A DNA stretch of 29,555 bases from an uncultured Collinsella sp. (GCA_900546085.1 URBS01000010.1:1-29555); one strand, 5' to 3'; shown: positions 14,640-22,980, counted from the first letter of the stretch. Program-made: numbers and translations. The notes: generated from the letters alone by a model not told the origin.

Positions 14640-15560
14640 TTACATGAAGCCGCAGACGCGACCGATGATGCCGACGGCGAAGAGAGCCAGGATGATGACG
14701 ATCGGGCTGACCTTCTTCTTGAGGAGCTTGCAGACCAGAAGGGTCAAGCACACGGCGGCAAGGCCGGGGATGAGCTGATCGAGGTTGGCCTGAAGCGTAG
14801 TGACCTTCACCGGGTCGAGTGCGGTGGCACCGACAGAGCTGTACATCGACAGCGCCTGCTTGATGCCCTCAGAACCGGCGGGCAGGTTGGCCCAGTCGAT
14901 ATAGGCGCCAGCAGACTGCGTGACCTTGGAGACGACCGGGGTGAAGGAGATGGACACCCAGCGCTCGACCAGGGCGCCGATGATGAACATACCCAGGATG
15001 GAAGCACCCTCGGTGACCTTGCCCATCAGACCGCCGGAGAGGTCCTTGGCGATGGAGGAGCCGACCTTGTAGCCAAACTCCTGCGTGTACCACAGGAAGG
15101 CGTAACGGATGATGTTCCACGCGAAGAAGAACAGCAGCGGACCGGCGATGCTGCCGGACAGGGCCAGGGAAGCGCCCAGTGCGCCCAGAATCGGGCGAAG
15201 GGTGAACCAGAAGGCGGGGTCGCCGACGCCGGCGAGCGGGCCCATCATACCGACCTTGACGCCCTGAATGGCGACGTCGTCAATCGGAGCACCGTTGGCG
15301 CGCTCCTCCTCGAGGGCGAGGGTAACGCCAATGACGGGGGCGGAAACATAGGGGTGGGTGTTATAGAACTCCAGGTGGCGCTTAAGAGCGGCAATCTGGT
15401 CATCCTTGCTGGTGTAGAGCTTCTTGATCGCAGGGATCATTGCGAAGCACCAGCCGCCGTTCTGCATACGCTCGTAGTTCCACGAGCCCTGAAGGAACTG
15501 ATGACGGAAGCAAACCTTCTTACGGTCAGCCTTGGTGAGCTGAATCTTGTTCTCTGCCAT
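14640..15560 (-). CDS. manZ: PTS mannose/fructose/sorbose family IID component
   Basis: This 306-aa membrane component opens MAENKIQLTKADRKKVCFRH, then QFLQGSWNYERMQNGGWCFAMIPAIKKLY, the standard IID start. A cytoplasmic region follows with EEERANGAPIDDVAIQGVKVGMMGPLAGVGDP, then hydrophobic helices, and a last TM at the C-terminus (IVIILALFAVGIIG). With IIC it forms the sugar channel. The ATG at 15560 lies 8-10 nt after GGAGGGGAG; the in-frame GTG at 15569 overlaps that site's spacing and is rejected. It follows the IIC gene by 16 nt in one operon. The substrate (mannose, glucose, fructose or an amino sugar) cannot be read from the sequence. Confidence 0.95.
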   Translation of the reverse strand: MAENKIQLTKADRKKVCFRHQFLQGSWNYERMQNGGWCFAMIPAIKKLYTSKDDQIAALKRHLEFYNTHPYVSAPVIGVTLALEEERANGAPIDDVAIQGVKVGMMGPLAGVGDPAFWFTLRPILGALGASLALSGSIAGPLLFFFAWNIIRYAFLWYTQEFGYKVGSSIAKDLSGGLMGKVTEGASILGMFIIGALVERWVSISFTPVVSKVTQSAGAYIDWANLPAGSEGIKQALSMYSSVGATALDPVKVTTLQANLDQLIPGLAAVCLTLLVCKLLKKKVSPIVIILALFAVGIIGRVCGFM

Positions 15561-15576
15561 ATGTATCACTCCCCTC

Positions 15577-16395
15577 CTACTCGTAATCGTTCAGAATGTC
15601 GCCGAGCGGGTCACCGGAGCCACCGCCCATGCCGCCACCCTGCTTGGCCAGATCCTTAAGGCCAAGGTAGATGAGGGCAAGGGAGATGCCGATGAGGCCA
15701 AGGGCGATCAGCGTGAGCTGAGGGATGGCAGCAAGGACAAAGCCGAGGATGAAGAACGGCCAAGTCTCCTTGGTGGCCATCATGTTGATGACCATGGCGT
15801 AACCGACGGAAGCGACCATGCCGCCGCCGACAGCCATGCCGCCGGACAGCCAATCGGGCATAGCGTTAAGCGCGTTGGTAACGGCCTCGGCCGGGATGAT
15901 GCACAGAAGTACTGCCGGGATGGCGATACGAACACCCTGCATGAGGATGCCGGCGTACTGCCAACGCTCGATGCCGGCGAAGTCGCCCTTCTCGGCGCAG
16001 GCGTCCATGCCGTGAACCATAGCGGTAGCCAGGGTACGGCAGATCATGGTCAGGAACAGACCAGCGACCGACAGCGGGACGGCGACGGCGATGGCGGCGG
16101 TAACGGCCTTGGCCGAATCGGTGGCGCCACCGTTGAGGGCGAGCACCATGATGATCGAAGAAGCGACCGAGGCCAGAGCGGCGTCAGGCGCGACGGCGGC
16201 GCCGACGTTAGCCCAGCCAAGGGCCATCATCTGGAGCGAACCGCCCAGGAGGATGCCCTCCTGAAGGTGACCGGTTACGAGACCGATAAGCGTGCATGCC
16301 ACGAGCGGCTGATGGAACTGGAACTCATCCAGAATGCCTTCCATACCGGCAAGCAACGCGACAATCGCAACAAGCAGAATAGTGATTGCAGACAT
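15577..16395 (-). CDS. manY: PTS mannose/fructose/sorbose family IIC component
   Basis: The protein has 272 aa and is almost entirely hydrophobic, with about eight helices. Family motifs are EFQFHQPLVACTLIGLVTGHLQEGILLGGSLQMMALGWANVGAA near the N-terminus and a later GGGMVASVGYAMVINMM. It forms the sugar-binding membrane part of the permease with IID. The C-terminus is Gly-rich (GGGMGGGSGD). AAGGAGGG lies 8 nt before the ATG. It lies 18 nt after the IIAB gene and 16 nt before the IID gene, which argues for co-transcription. Confidence 0.95.
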   Translation of the reverse strand: MSAITILLVAIVALLAGMEGILDEFQFHQPLVACTLIGLVTGHLQEGILLGGSLQMMALGWANVGAAVAPDAALASVASSIIMVLALNGGATDSAKAVTAAIAVAVPLSVAGLFLTMICRTLATAMVHGMDACAEKGDFAGIERWQYAGILMQGVRIAIPAVLLCIIPAEAVTNALNAMPDWLSGGMAVGGGMVASVGYAMVINMMATKETWPFFILGFVLAAIPQLTLIALGLIGISLALIYLGLKDLAKQGGGMGGGSGDPLGDILNDYE

Positions 16396-16413
16396 GTATC
16401 GGACCCTCCTTTA

Positions 16414-17403
16414 CTATGCTTGAGCGGCCAGTTCGGCCTTAGCTTTCTTCAACATGGCGTCGAGATCCTCGGAGGAATCCGAAGGAACCTTGCGGACCTC
16501 GAACTTGACGCCCTTGGCCTTGAGAGCCTCGATGGTCTTGACATCGTCATCGCCCATAGCGACAGCGTTGGTGACGACGACCTTGCCCTTGGAGTGGGCC
16601 ATGGAACCGATGTTGGCTTCCTTGATGTCGACGCCGGCCTCGATGGCCCTGAGCAGATCCTGCGGGTTCTCGAACAGCAGCATCGCCTTGGTGTCGCCAA
16701 AGCGCGTGTCCTTGACGACCTCGGCCATCTTCTTGATAGGCACGACGTTGGCGTGGACTCCCGGAGGGGCAGCCTGCTCGATCATGGTCTTGCGGAGCTC
16801 GTCGTGAGCAACGCCGTCGGAGACCACGATGATGCGGTTGGGGTTGATCTGCTTGGTCCACGTGGTGGCCACCTGACCATGCAGCAGACGCGTGTCGATA
16901 CGGACGTGGGCGATCTTGATGTGCCCGTCGCCGATCACCGTTCCCGGAGGAATGGCACCCGCAGGAGCAGCGGCGGCCGCAGCCGGCTTCTTCTCCTCGG
17001 GCTCCAGAGACTCGGGCTTGACGCGCACGCCGGCCTTAGCCTCAGTCACGAGATGTTTTGCGATCGCATGTGCAGTGTTCTTTGCGTCAAAGCGCTGCGA
17101 ATATGCCTCGATGAGCATAGGCAGGTTGACACCGGTGACGATAGCCCAGGAATCATGGCCCTCGATGAGACCGCTGATCTGGTTGAAGGGCGTGCCGCCC
17201 CACAGATCAACGAGGAAGAGCACCTGCTCCTGGTCCTCGAAGGAAGCGATTGCTTCCTCGACCTTGGCACGGAAGTCGTCGGGGCCCATGCTCGGCTCGA
17301 GCGAGACCACGGCAACAGACGGCTGATCGCCAAAGACCATCGAGCCCGTCTGCTTGATTCCAGCCGCCAAGTCACCATGGCTAGCAAGAACAATACTTAC
17401 CAT
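16414..17403 (-). CDS. manX: PTS mannose family fused IIAB component (ManX-type)
   Basis: The 329-aa cytoplasmic phosphotransfer protein has a IIA domain (about 1-135) with VLASHGDLAAG, where His9 accepts phosphate from HPr. Supporting motifs are VDLWGGTPFN and VTGVNLPM. An Ala-rich linker (about 145-160, AAAAAAPAGA) leads to the IIB domain, with IDTRLLHGQVATTW and His175 as the second phospho-site. A fused IIAB is the E. coli ManX arrangement, seen with mannose/glucose-type systems. The ATG at 17403 follows AGGAGG by 7 nt; the in-frame GTG at 17406 is less well spaced. It is the first gene of the minus-strand operon with IIC, IID and DUF956. Confidence 0.95.
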   Translation of the reverse strand: MVSIVLASHGDLAAGIKQTGSMVFGDQPSVAVVSLEPSMGPDDFRAKVEEAIASFEDQEQVLFLVDLWGGTPFNQISGLIEGHDSWAIVTGVNLPMLIEAYSQRFDAKNTAHAIAKHLVTEAKAGVRVKPESLEPEEKKPAAAAAAPAGAIPPGTVIGDGHIKIAHVRIDTRLLHGQVATTWTKQINPNRIIVVSDGVAHDELRKTMIEQAAPPGVHANVVPIKKMAEVVKDTRFGDTKAMLLFENPQDLLRAIEAGVDIKEANIGSMAHSKGKVVVTNAVAMGDDDVKTIEALKAKGVKFEVRKVPSDSSEDLDAMLKKAKAELAAQA

Positions 17404-17723
17404 CACATAACCTCCTTTTTGTCTACGTATTTCCTACACGACATGAACGAAGTATACCTGTTTGGATTGTGGAATTATAGCTGAATCCGCAAAAGGTTGG
17501 ATTATTTGTTTAAACGCCTAGGTTTGTTACAAGTTGATTACGTTGCTATTTTTCGACTCATTTCCCACTAAAGCGTCGCTCATCAAGTCATGTATTTTAC
17601 AGATACAAGCATGCTGTTCATTGATACCGATTTTAAGCAAGTGCGAATGCGCTTGTACTGCCGCTATTTTGTTTAAACAGATATGACTTGACTATTTTCG
17701 TGGCTTATGCAATAGCGCAAGTA
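17404..17723 (-). promoter_or_regulatory. PTS operon upstream region: -10 box, two GTTTAAAC sites and a pseudo-palindrome
   Basis: This AT-rich stretch of about 320 bp has no convincing gene. On the minus strand TATAAT (17474-17479) is a likely -10, about 70 nt before the PTS start; no good -35 is seen. GTTTAAAC occurs at 17508-17515 and 17671-17678, each as the palindromic core of TTGTTTAAAC. An 18-nt imperfect palindrome, CAAGTGCGAATGCGCTTG (17638-17655), is operator-like. The paired sites suggest control by a sugar-responsive regulator encoded elsewhere. No regulator lies in this operon. Confidence 0.45.
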
Positions 17724-17747
17724 GTCTTTGGGGACGTCCCCAAAGAC
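17724..17747 (-). terminator. Perfect 24-nt palindrome after hypA (terminator-like)
   Basis: GTCTTTGGGG, centre ACGT, CCCCAAAGAC is a perfect palindrome just 6 nt past the hypA stop. As RNA it folds into a 10-bp stem with a 4-nt loop. It lacks a clear T-run (ACTACTTGCG follows on the minus strand), so it may act as a weak terminator or as a protein-binding site. Confidence 0.5.
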
Positions 17748-17753
17748 CAGGGG

Positions 17754-18182
17754 CTAGACGATGTGGAGAGGGTTGGCGGCGTCGACGGCATCGGGGGCGT
17801 TGGAGAGGCCGTCGGGAGCAGCGTCTGTCGGGTCCTCATCGAGGGTCTCGATCTGCTTGATCATGACCTCCTGGCCCTGCAGCAGGTATGTCTCGCCGCT
17901 GCCGCAATGGGGGCAGGTCTTGCCGTGCTCGACCGTCGCGTAGTCGCAGCCGCACGCCTCGCAATGCGTCACGGCCTCGACGGGCTCCACGATAAGCTCC
18001 GAGCCCTCGGTGATAGGCTTTTTATCCGCCGCCCAACGCCAAGCGTCGAGCAGTAGGTCGGGAACGACGCCCGAGACCTCGCCCAGGAGCAGCGTCACGC
18101 TCGAAACGCGACACACGCCATTGGCGCGCGCCACATTCTCGACATCGCGAATGATGTGATAAACGATTCCCAATTCATGCAA
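17754..18182 (-). CDS. hypA: HypA, nickel metallochaperone for hydrogenase maturation
   Basis: This 142-aa protein opens MHELGIVYHIIRDVENVARA; His2 is the nickel ligand of HypA. The zinc site is C74-x2-C77 (HCEACG) and C90-x2-C93 (CPHCG). It delivers Ni to the large subunit of NiFe hydrogenase together with HypB. The start codon is TTG at 18182: only this start keeps the essential His2, and AAAGG lies about 8 nt upstream. An out-of-frame ATG overlaps it. The tail after about residue 113 is acidic and longer than usual for HypA, which is typically near 115 residues. It stands alone here, with no other hyp or hydrogenase genes in view, so its partners must be elsewhere. Confidence 0.93.
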   Translation of the reverse strand: MHELGIVYHIIRDVENVARANGVCRVSSVTLLLGEVSGVVPDLLLDAWRWAADKKPITEGSELIVEPVEAVTHCEACGCDYATVEHGKTCPHCGSGETYLLQGQEVMIKQIETLDEDPTDAAPDGLSNAPDAVDAANPLHIV

Positions 18183-18229
18183 GGTAGAAACCTTTCAACA
18201 ACGGTTGATGCGATGCAAACTCAAAGCAA

Positions 18230-18261
18230 GGGGACGGCGAAATCTAGTCTGCGCCGTCCCC
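18230..18261 (-). terminator. Hairpin terminator after the Fe-S flavoprotein gene
   Basis: GGGGACGGCG (18230-18239) pairs with CGCCGTCCCC (18252-18261) around a 12-nt loop, just beyond the oxidoreductase stop. On the minus strand it is followed by TTGCTTTGAGTTT. It separates that gene from hypA. Confidence 0.65.
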
Positions 18262-18278
18262 TCACCCGCCATGGTTAC

Positions 18279-21056
18279 CTATTTACGACCGAACTTGATT
18301 TTGATTGCACGCTTTAAAGCATACTTGCCAAGGCTCGGGAGCTTTTGCTCGTATTTAACCATCGTGGAGCACTCGGGGCGATCGCGATCAAGATGGATGG
18401 CGTCGAATGCGCACTTGGTGGTGCACAGGCCGCAGCCGATGCACTTGTTGGGGTCGACGATCGAGGCACCGCAGCCCAGGCAGCGAGCGGTCTCGGCGCG
18501 CACCTGCTCCTCGGTAAAGGTCTCGACGTACTCGCTAAAGGGCGCAGCCTTCTCGCGCTCGCGGTCGACACGTGCCACCTCGCGGCTCGCGTTGTCATAG
18601 CTCTCAATCACAACATCGCCGCGGTCGAGCGCGGTGTAGCGGCGCTGGTTGCGGCCGATGGTGAGCGTGGAGCCCGGCTGCACAAAGCGATGGATGGACA
18701 CAGCGGCCTCGTGACCGGCGGCGATGGCGTCGATGGCAAAGCTGGGGCCGGTGTAGACGTCGCCGCCCACAAAGATGTCGGGCTCAGCGGTCTGGTACGT
18801 CTGCGGATCGGCAAGGGCACCCTGGCCGCGGCCAAGCTCCACCTTGGAGCCAGCCAGCAGGTCGCCCCACACAATGGACTGGCCAATCGACATGACGACA
18901 CGGTCGGCATCGACACGGCGCAGATCGTTCTCGTCGTACTCGGGCGCAAAACGGCCCTCGTCGTCAAAGACGCGCGTGCAGCGCTTGAAGGTGATACCGC
19001 ACACACGACCGGCCTCGTCCAGGTGAATCTCCTTGGGGCCCCAACCGCAGCTGATGTGAGCGCCGTCCTCGATGGCCTCGCGACGCTCCTCCTCACTGGC
19101 GGGCATCTGAGCCTCGCTCTCCAGGCAGAACATCTCAACGTGCTCGGAACCCAGACGGCAGGCGTTGCGGGCGACATCGATAGCCACGTTGCCGCCGCCC
19201 ACCACAATGGTGCGGCCGGGCAGCGCGTCGATCTTGCCACTGTTGACCTCGCGCAAAAAGTCGACGGCCACGGTCACGTCCTCGGCATCCTCGCCCGGAA
19301 TGCCGGCAAGGCGGCCGCCCTGGCAGCCAATGGCAACGTAGAAGGCCTTAAAGCCCTGCGCGCGCAGCTCGTCGAGCGTCACGTCGCGACCGACTTCCAC
19401 GCCATAGCGGAACTCGGCACCCATCAGGCGAATAACCTCGACCTCGGCCTCGATAACATCCTTCTGCAGCTTAAAGCTGGGAATGCCGTAGGTGAGCATG
19501 CCGCCCGGGCGCTCGTTTTTCTCGAACACGACGGGCTTGTAGCCCTTCTCGGCCAGGTAGAAAGCGCAGGACAGACCGGCCGGGCCGGCACCGATGATGG
19601 CGATCTTCTGATCGAAGCCGCCGGCACGCGTCGGGGTCACCACAGGTGGGACATAGCGGGTCGCGGCATCTAGATCGCGCTGGGCGATAAACTTCTTGAC
19701 TTCGTCGATAGCCACGGCGGCGTCCACACGGCCGCGGGTGCAGGCGTCCTCGCAGCGGCGGTTGCACACACGGCCGCAGATAGCGGGCAGCGGGTTCTCG
19801 CGCTTAATGAGTGCTAGGGCCTCGTCATAGCGACCCTGAGCCGCGAGCTTCAAATAGCCCTGAACGGCAACGTGCGCGGGGCAGGCCGTCTTGCAGGGAG
19901 CGGTGCCGGACTCATGCGTCTCGATGCGGTTGTCGTTGCGGTAGTTGGGCGACCACTTGGTGTGGTCCCACTTGGTGGCATCGGGCAGCCCCTGGCGCGG
20001 ATACTCGGGCACCTGTCCGCCGGCCTTTTTGCTGCAGAGCTTCTGGCCGAGCTTGGCGGCGCCGGCCGGGCACACCTCAACGCAGCGACCGCAGGCCACG
20101 CACTTGTCCTTCTCGACCTTGGCGACATAGGCCGAGCGCGACAGGTTGGGCGTGTTGAACAGCTGCGAGGTGCGCAGGGCGTAGCACACGTTGACGTTAC
20201 AGTTGCAGATGGCGAAGATCTTGTTCTCGCCGTCGATGTTGGTGATCTGGTGCACAAAGCCGTTGTCCTCGGCCTGGCGCAAGATGTCGTAAACCTCGTC
20301 GCGGGTCACGTAATGGCCACGATCGGTCTCAACCACGTAGTCGGCCATATCGCCCACGGCGATGCACCAATCGGCCGGGTCGTCGGCGCAGCCCTCACCC
20401 ATCACGCGACGGCTCGCGCGGCAGCTGCAGGTGCTAGCGGCATATTTGCCATCGTATTTGTCGAGCCAATGCTCGATATGCTCGATCGGCACCGAGGTGC
20501 TCGCGGCGTCGATAGCCTTCTCGACCGGAATGACATGCATGCCGATACCGGCGCCTCCGGGCGGCACCATCGGCGTGGCGCGGGACAGCGGCCCCTTGGA
20601 CGCCTGCTCAAAGAACTTGGCATAGACCGGATGCTCCTCGAGCTGGCTCACGCGCATGTTGAGAAACTCAGCGGAACCCGGCACCAGCATGGGCAGCACC
20701 CACTGCTTGGCGCGCTCGGGGTTTTCCCAGTTGTACTCAAGCAGACCCGTGTAGCTCATGTCGTCGAGCATCTTCTCGATATCGGCTTCGGGCATGCCGG
20801 TGAGCTTGACCATCTCGGGCAGCGTATAGGGACGGCGCATCTTCATCTTGCAGAGCACTTCGGCCTGCTCGTCGGTTGCGGCCTCGGCAAACGACCAGTA
20901 CTCGTAGCCCAGCAGCTCGTCGCGATGCAGCAGACGGTTGGTGCAGTGCTCGCACAGCTTGACGATTGCCTCGCGCGGATGCTCCGGCAGCGGCGGCACG
21001 AACTCCGAACCGATGTCAGGCTCGGTGTAGCTAATTCCCGGTCCGTTGAGAATCAT
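18279..21056 (-). CDS. Multidomain Fe-S/FAD/NAD(P) oxidoreductase (GltD-like core)
   Basis: The 925-aa protein is modular. An N-terminal part has a helix-turn-helix-like stretch (LPEMVKLTGMPEADIEKMLD). It then has a cysteine module with STCSCRASRR, C-x6-DWC and ICNCNVNVC, a pattern seen in anaerobe 4Fe-4S proteins. A ferredoxin motif starts at C319 (CVACGRCVEVCP). A GltD-type N-terminal region follows (PCKTACPAHV, CGRVCNRRCEDAC), then FAD binding GAGPAG (489-494) and NAD(P) binding GGGN (620-623). A second ferredoxin motif near C872 (CIGCGLCTTKCAFD) ends the protein. It should pass electrons between NAD(P)H, flavin and several Fe-S clusters; the substrate is unknown. The ATG at 21056 is preceded by AGAAGGGA. 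A longer frame to 21428 would run over the divergent tetR and is rejected. Palindromes at 21150-21218 probably control it. Confidence 0.88.
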   Translation of the reverse strand: MILNGPGISYTEPDIGSEFVPPLPEHPREAIVKLCEHCTNRLLHRDELLGYEYWSFAEAATDEQAEVLCKMKMRRPYTLPEMVKLTGMPEADIEKMLDDMSYTGLLEYNWENPERAKQWVLPMLVPGSAEFLNMRVSQLEEHPVYAKFFEQASKGPLSRATPMVPPGGAGIGMHVIPVEKAIDAASTSVPIEHIEHWLDKYDGKYAASTCSCRASRRVMGEGCADDPADWCIAVGDMADYVVETDRGHYVTRDEVYDILRQAEDNGFVHQITNIDGENKIFAICNCNVNVCYALRTSQLFNTPNLSRSAYVAKVEKDKCVACGRCVEVCPAGAAKLGQKLCSKKAGGQVPEYPRQGLPDATKWDHTKWSPNYRNDNRIETHESGTAPCKTACPAHVAVQGYLKLAAQGRYDEALALIKRENPLPAICGRVCNRRCEDACTRGRVDAAVAIDEVKKFIAQRDLDAATRYVPPVVTPTRAGGFDQKIAIIGAGPAGLSCAFYLAEKGYKPVVFEKNERPGGMLTYGIPSFKLQKDVIEAEVEVIRLMGAEFRYGVEVGRDVTLDELRAQGFKAFYVAIGCQGGRLAGIPGEDAEDVTVAVDFLREVNSGKIDALPGRTIVVGGGNVAIDVARNACRLGSEHVEMFCLESEAQMPASEEERREAIEDGAHISCGWGPKEIHLDEAGRVCGITFKRCTRVFDDEGRFAPEYDENDLRRVDADRVVMSIGQSIVWGDLLAGSKVELGRGQGALADPQTYQTAEPDIFVGGDVYTGPSFAIDAIAAGHEAAVSIHRFVQPGSTLTIGRNQRRYTALDRGDVVIESYDNASREVARVDREREKAAPFSEYVETFTEEQVRAETARCLGCGASIVDPNKCIGCGLCTTKCAFDAIHLDRDRPECSTMVKYEQKLPSLGKYALKRAIKIKFGRK

Positions 21057-21149
21057 GGTTGTCCCTTCTCTTGCCACAGCCCGGCGAGGCCGCGGCACCC
21101 CTCTTTTTTTGCAGGCCGAGCATGCCCCCATGCCGTTCACCCACCATTG

Positions 21150-21218
21150 TTGACATTGTGTCAAAAATAGTATTGACGAACCGTCAACAATATTCAAGAC
21201 TGTTAGGCGAACGGTCAG
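21150..21218. promoter_or_regulatory. Tandem TetR-type operator palindromes in the divergent promoter region
   Basis: TTGACA-TTG-TGTCAA (21150-21164) and TTGACG-AAC-CGTCAA (21173-21187) are both perfect 6-3-6 inverted repeats with the same outer half-site TTGAC/GTCAA. A third site, TAGGCGAACGGTCAG (21204-21218), matches the second at 11 of 15 positions. They fill the gap between the divergent oxidoreductase and TetR genes, and TTGACA/TTGACG could also serve as -35 elements. Autoregulation and co-control of both sides by the adjacent TetR protein is inferred. Confidence 0.75.
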
Positions 21219-21246
21219 ACAAAAGAGGATGAAAGGCGGCAAACGC

Positions 21247-21909
21247 ATGGGCGATAACACGGCGAATATCTCTGTTGCCGACACCGTCCCCGCACCCGAC
21301 AGCGCGGCAAAGCGCCTGACGGGCGACGAGCGCCGTCGCGAGATTCTCGCCGCCGTGCGCGACGTGAGCTCCGAGCTGGGCGTGTCACATCTATCCGTCT
21401 CGGCCGTGACCAAGCGAGCCGGCTGCACGCGCTCGCTGTTCTACCACTACTTTGCCGATATGGACGCCGCCGTCACCGCCGTTATGGACGAGGCGATCGA
21501 CGGCTTTATCTCCGAGCTCGAGCAGTGGAACGCCGGCCGCACCGTCGGCGATATCGAGGGCGCGCTCGACACCGTCGCCCCGCTCTTTAAGCGCCTGGTC
21601 GCCAGCGGCCACGAGCTGCCGAGCACGCTTACCTCGAGCAGCGGCGCGCTCTACGGCGGCTTTTTGCACAACGTGGTCCAGCGCGTGGCGCAGTATATCT
21701 GCGACACCACCGTGGTGGATTTTGTCGCCCATCATGAGCTACGCATCGACCATGTCTACGAGACGTTCTACACCCTCATCATGGGGTTGTTGATGTTTAT
21801 CCGCACGCACCCCGATGTGCCCGACGAGACGGTCAAGGAAATCATCGCCTCGACACTCCACATCGAGGGCTATACCGCCAAGTATCCGGAGCGCAAGCCC
21901 CAGAACTGA
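21247..21909 (+). CDS. TetR/AcrR-family transcriptional regulator
   Basis: The 220-aa protein has an N-terminal TetR DNA-binding domain at about 25-72: RREILAAVRDVSSELGVSHL, then SVSAVTKRAGCTRSLFYHYF, with the typical helix-turn-helix ending in FYHYFADMD. The remainder is an all-helical ligand-binding domain. It starts a plus-strand pair with the membrane protein at 21973 (63-nt gap) and is divergent from the oxidoreductase. The ATG at 21247 is preferred: AAAGG (21232-21236) lies 10 nt upstream, while for the in-frame ATG at 21229 the AGAGG touches the start codon. The 21229 start would add six residues. The ligand is unknown. Confidence 0.92.
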   Translation: MGDNTANISVADTVPAPDSAAKRLTGDERRREILAAVRDVSSELGVSHLSVSAVTKRAGCTRSLFYHYFADMDAAVTAVMDEAIDGFISELEQWNAGRTVGDIEGALDTVAPLFKRLVASGHELPSTLTSSSGALYGGFLHNVVQRVAQYICDTTVVDFVAHHELRIDHVYETFYTLIMGLLMFIRTHPDVPDETVKEIIASTLHIEGYTAKYPERKPQN

Positions 21910-21972
21910 CGACATTTGGCCAAACTGCCCGCGATCAGAAGAGGGGCCGCGGGCGTGTGAAAGGAGAGCAGC

Positions 21973-22980
21973 ATGCTGTTCGATGTTTGGGGTAGCGATA
22001 CCCTTATCCACTGGGCCGGCTGGGCCATGGTCTTTATTGGCCTGATCGTGCTCAACGAGGTCGGCCGCCGCACCAAGCTGGGCGCGGCCATCATCTTTGG
22101 CGTGGCTCCGCTGGCCATGACCATCTACTGCGTCGCCATCGCCATCGGCGTCTCGCAGGGTGCCGAGTGGGCGCTCACCAACCCCACCCATGTGTACCAG
22201 AACAGCTGGTTCCACTACGCCAAGGTGTACGCGGCGCTGGCCGGTTGCTGGGGCTTCATTGCCATTAAGTACCAGTGGGGCAAGATCGGCAAGGCGCATT
22301 GGTTCCGCGCGTGGCCGTTTGTGATCGTCGCCATCAACATCATGATCGCCGTCGTGTCCGACTTCGAGAGCGCCTATCACTTCTTTGTCCTGGGCGAGTC
22401 CACCTGGGTCACCTCCGAAGGTGCTACGCAGCTGGCTGGCTGGAACAACGTGTTCAACGGCATCGCCGGTATCATCAACATCTTCTGCATGACCGGTTGG
22501 TGGAGCGTCTACGCCTCCGAGGATCAGACCGACATGCTGTGGCCCGACATGACCTGGGTCTACATCATCGCCTACGACATCTGGAACTTCTGCTACACCT
22601 ACAACTGCCTGCCCACCCACTCCTGGTTCTGCGGCTTTGCGCTGCTGCTGGCGCCCACCGTCGCCGCCTTTATCTGGAACAAGGGCGGCTGGATCCAGAA
22701 CCGCGCCTTTACGCTGGCTATTTGGTGCATGTTTGCCCAGGTATTCCCGTACTTCCAGGAGGAGTCCATCTTTGTGACCCACTCCACGCTCGACCCCGGC
22801 GCCGCTACCGCGGTCTCGATCGCTGCACTGATCGCCAACGTCGCCGCAATCATCTACATCGCCTACCGCGCCAAGAAGCTCGGCCGCAATCCCTACAAGC
22901 AGGATGTCTTTGAGGGTACCAGCGATTGGGAGAAGGCTACCGCTCGCCGCGCCAAGGTTGATTACGCGCACGCCGAGTAA
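21973..22980 (+). CDS. Aromatic-rich polytopic membrane protein (DUF5692-like)
   Basis: The 335-aa integral membrane protein has roughly eight hydrophobic helices and a basic C-terminal tail. It is very rich in Trp, Tyr and Phe. The central segment around residues 170-220 contains NIFCMTGWWSVYASEDQTD, then MLWPDMTWVYIIAYDIWNFCYTYNCLPTHSWFCG, with three Cys and a His-Ser-Trp. I recall this pattern as the DUF5692 family; function is not established. Its position behind the TetR gene and opposite the Fe-S flavoprotein suggests a membrane partner, a transporter or a redox or sensor unit in the same response. AAAGGAGA lies 5-6 nt before the ATG. Confidence 0.8.
   Translation: MLFDVWGSDTLIHWAGWAMVFIGLIVLNEVGRRTKLGAAIIFGVAPLAMTIYCVAIAIGVSQGAEWALTNPTHVYQNSWFHYAKVYAALAGCWGFIAIKYQWGKIGKAHWFRAWPFVIVAINIMIAVVSDFESAYHFFVLGESTWVTSEGATQLAGWNNVFNGIAGIINIFCMTGWWSVYASEDQTDMLWPDMTWVYIIAYDIWNFCYTYNCLPTHSWFCGFALLLAPTVAAFIWNKGGWIQNRAFTLAIWCMFAQVFPYFQEESIFVTHSTLDPGAATAVSIAALIANVAAIIYIAYRAKKLGRNPYKQDVFEGTSDWEKATARRAKVDYAHAE

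Noticed and set aside
15547..17484. A 645-codon plus-strand frame opposite the PTS genes
   Set aside because: It is antisense to three clear PTS genes, has a His/Asp/Gly-rich composition typical of the complement of GC-rich coding DNA, and shows no domain.
18345..21170. Two long plus-strand frames opposite the Fe-S flavoprotein
   Set aside because: They are shadows of a gene with unmistakable cofactor motifs; no ribosome binding site or family is seen.
21057..21428. N-terminal extension of the flavoprotein to 21428
   Set aside because: It would cross the operator palindromes and the start of the divergent TetR gene, and has no matching domain.
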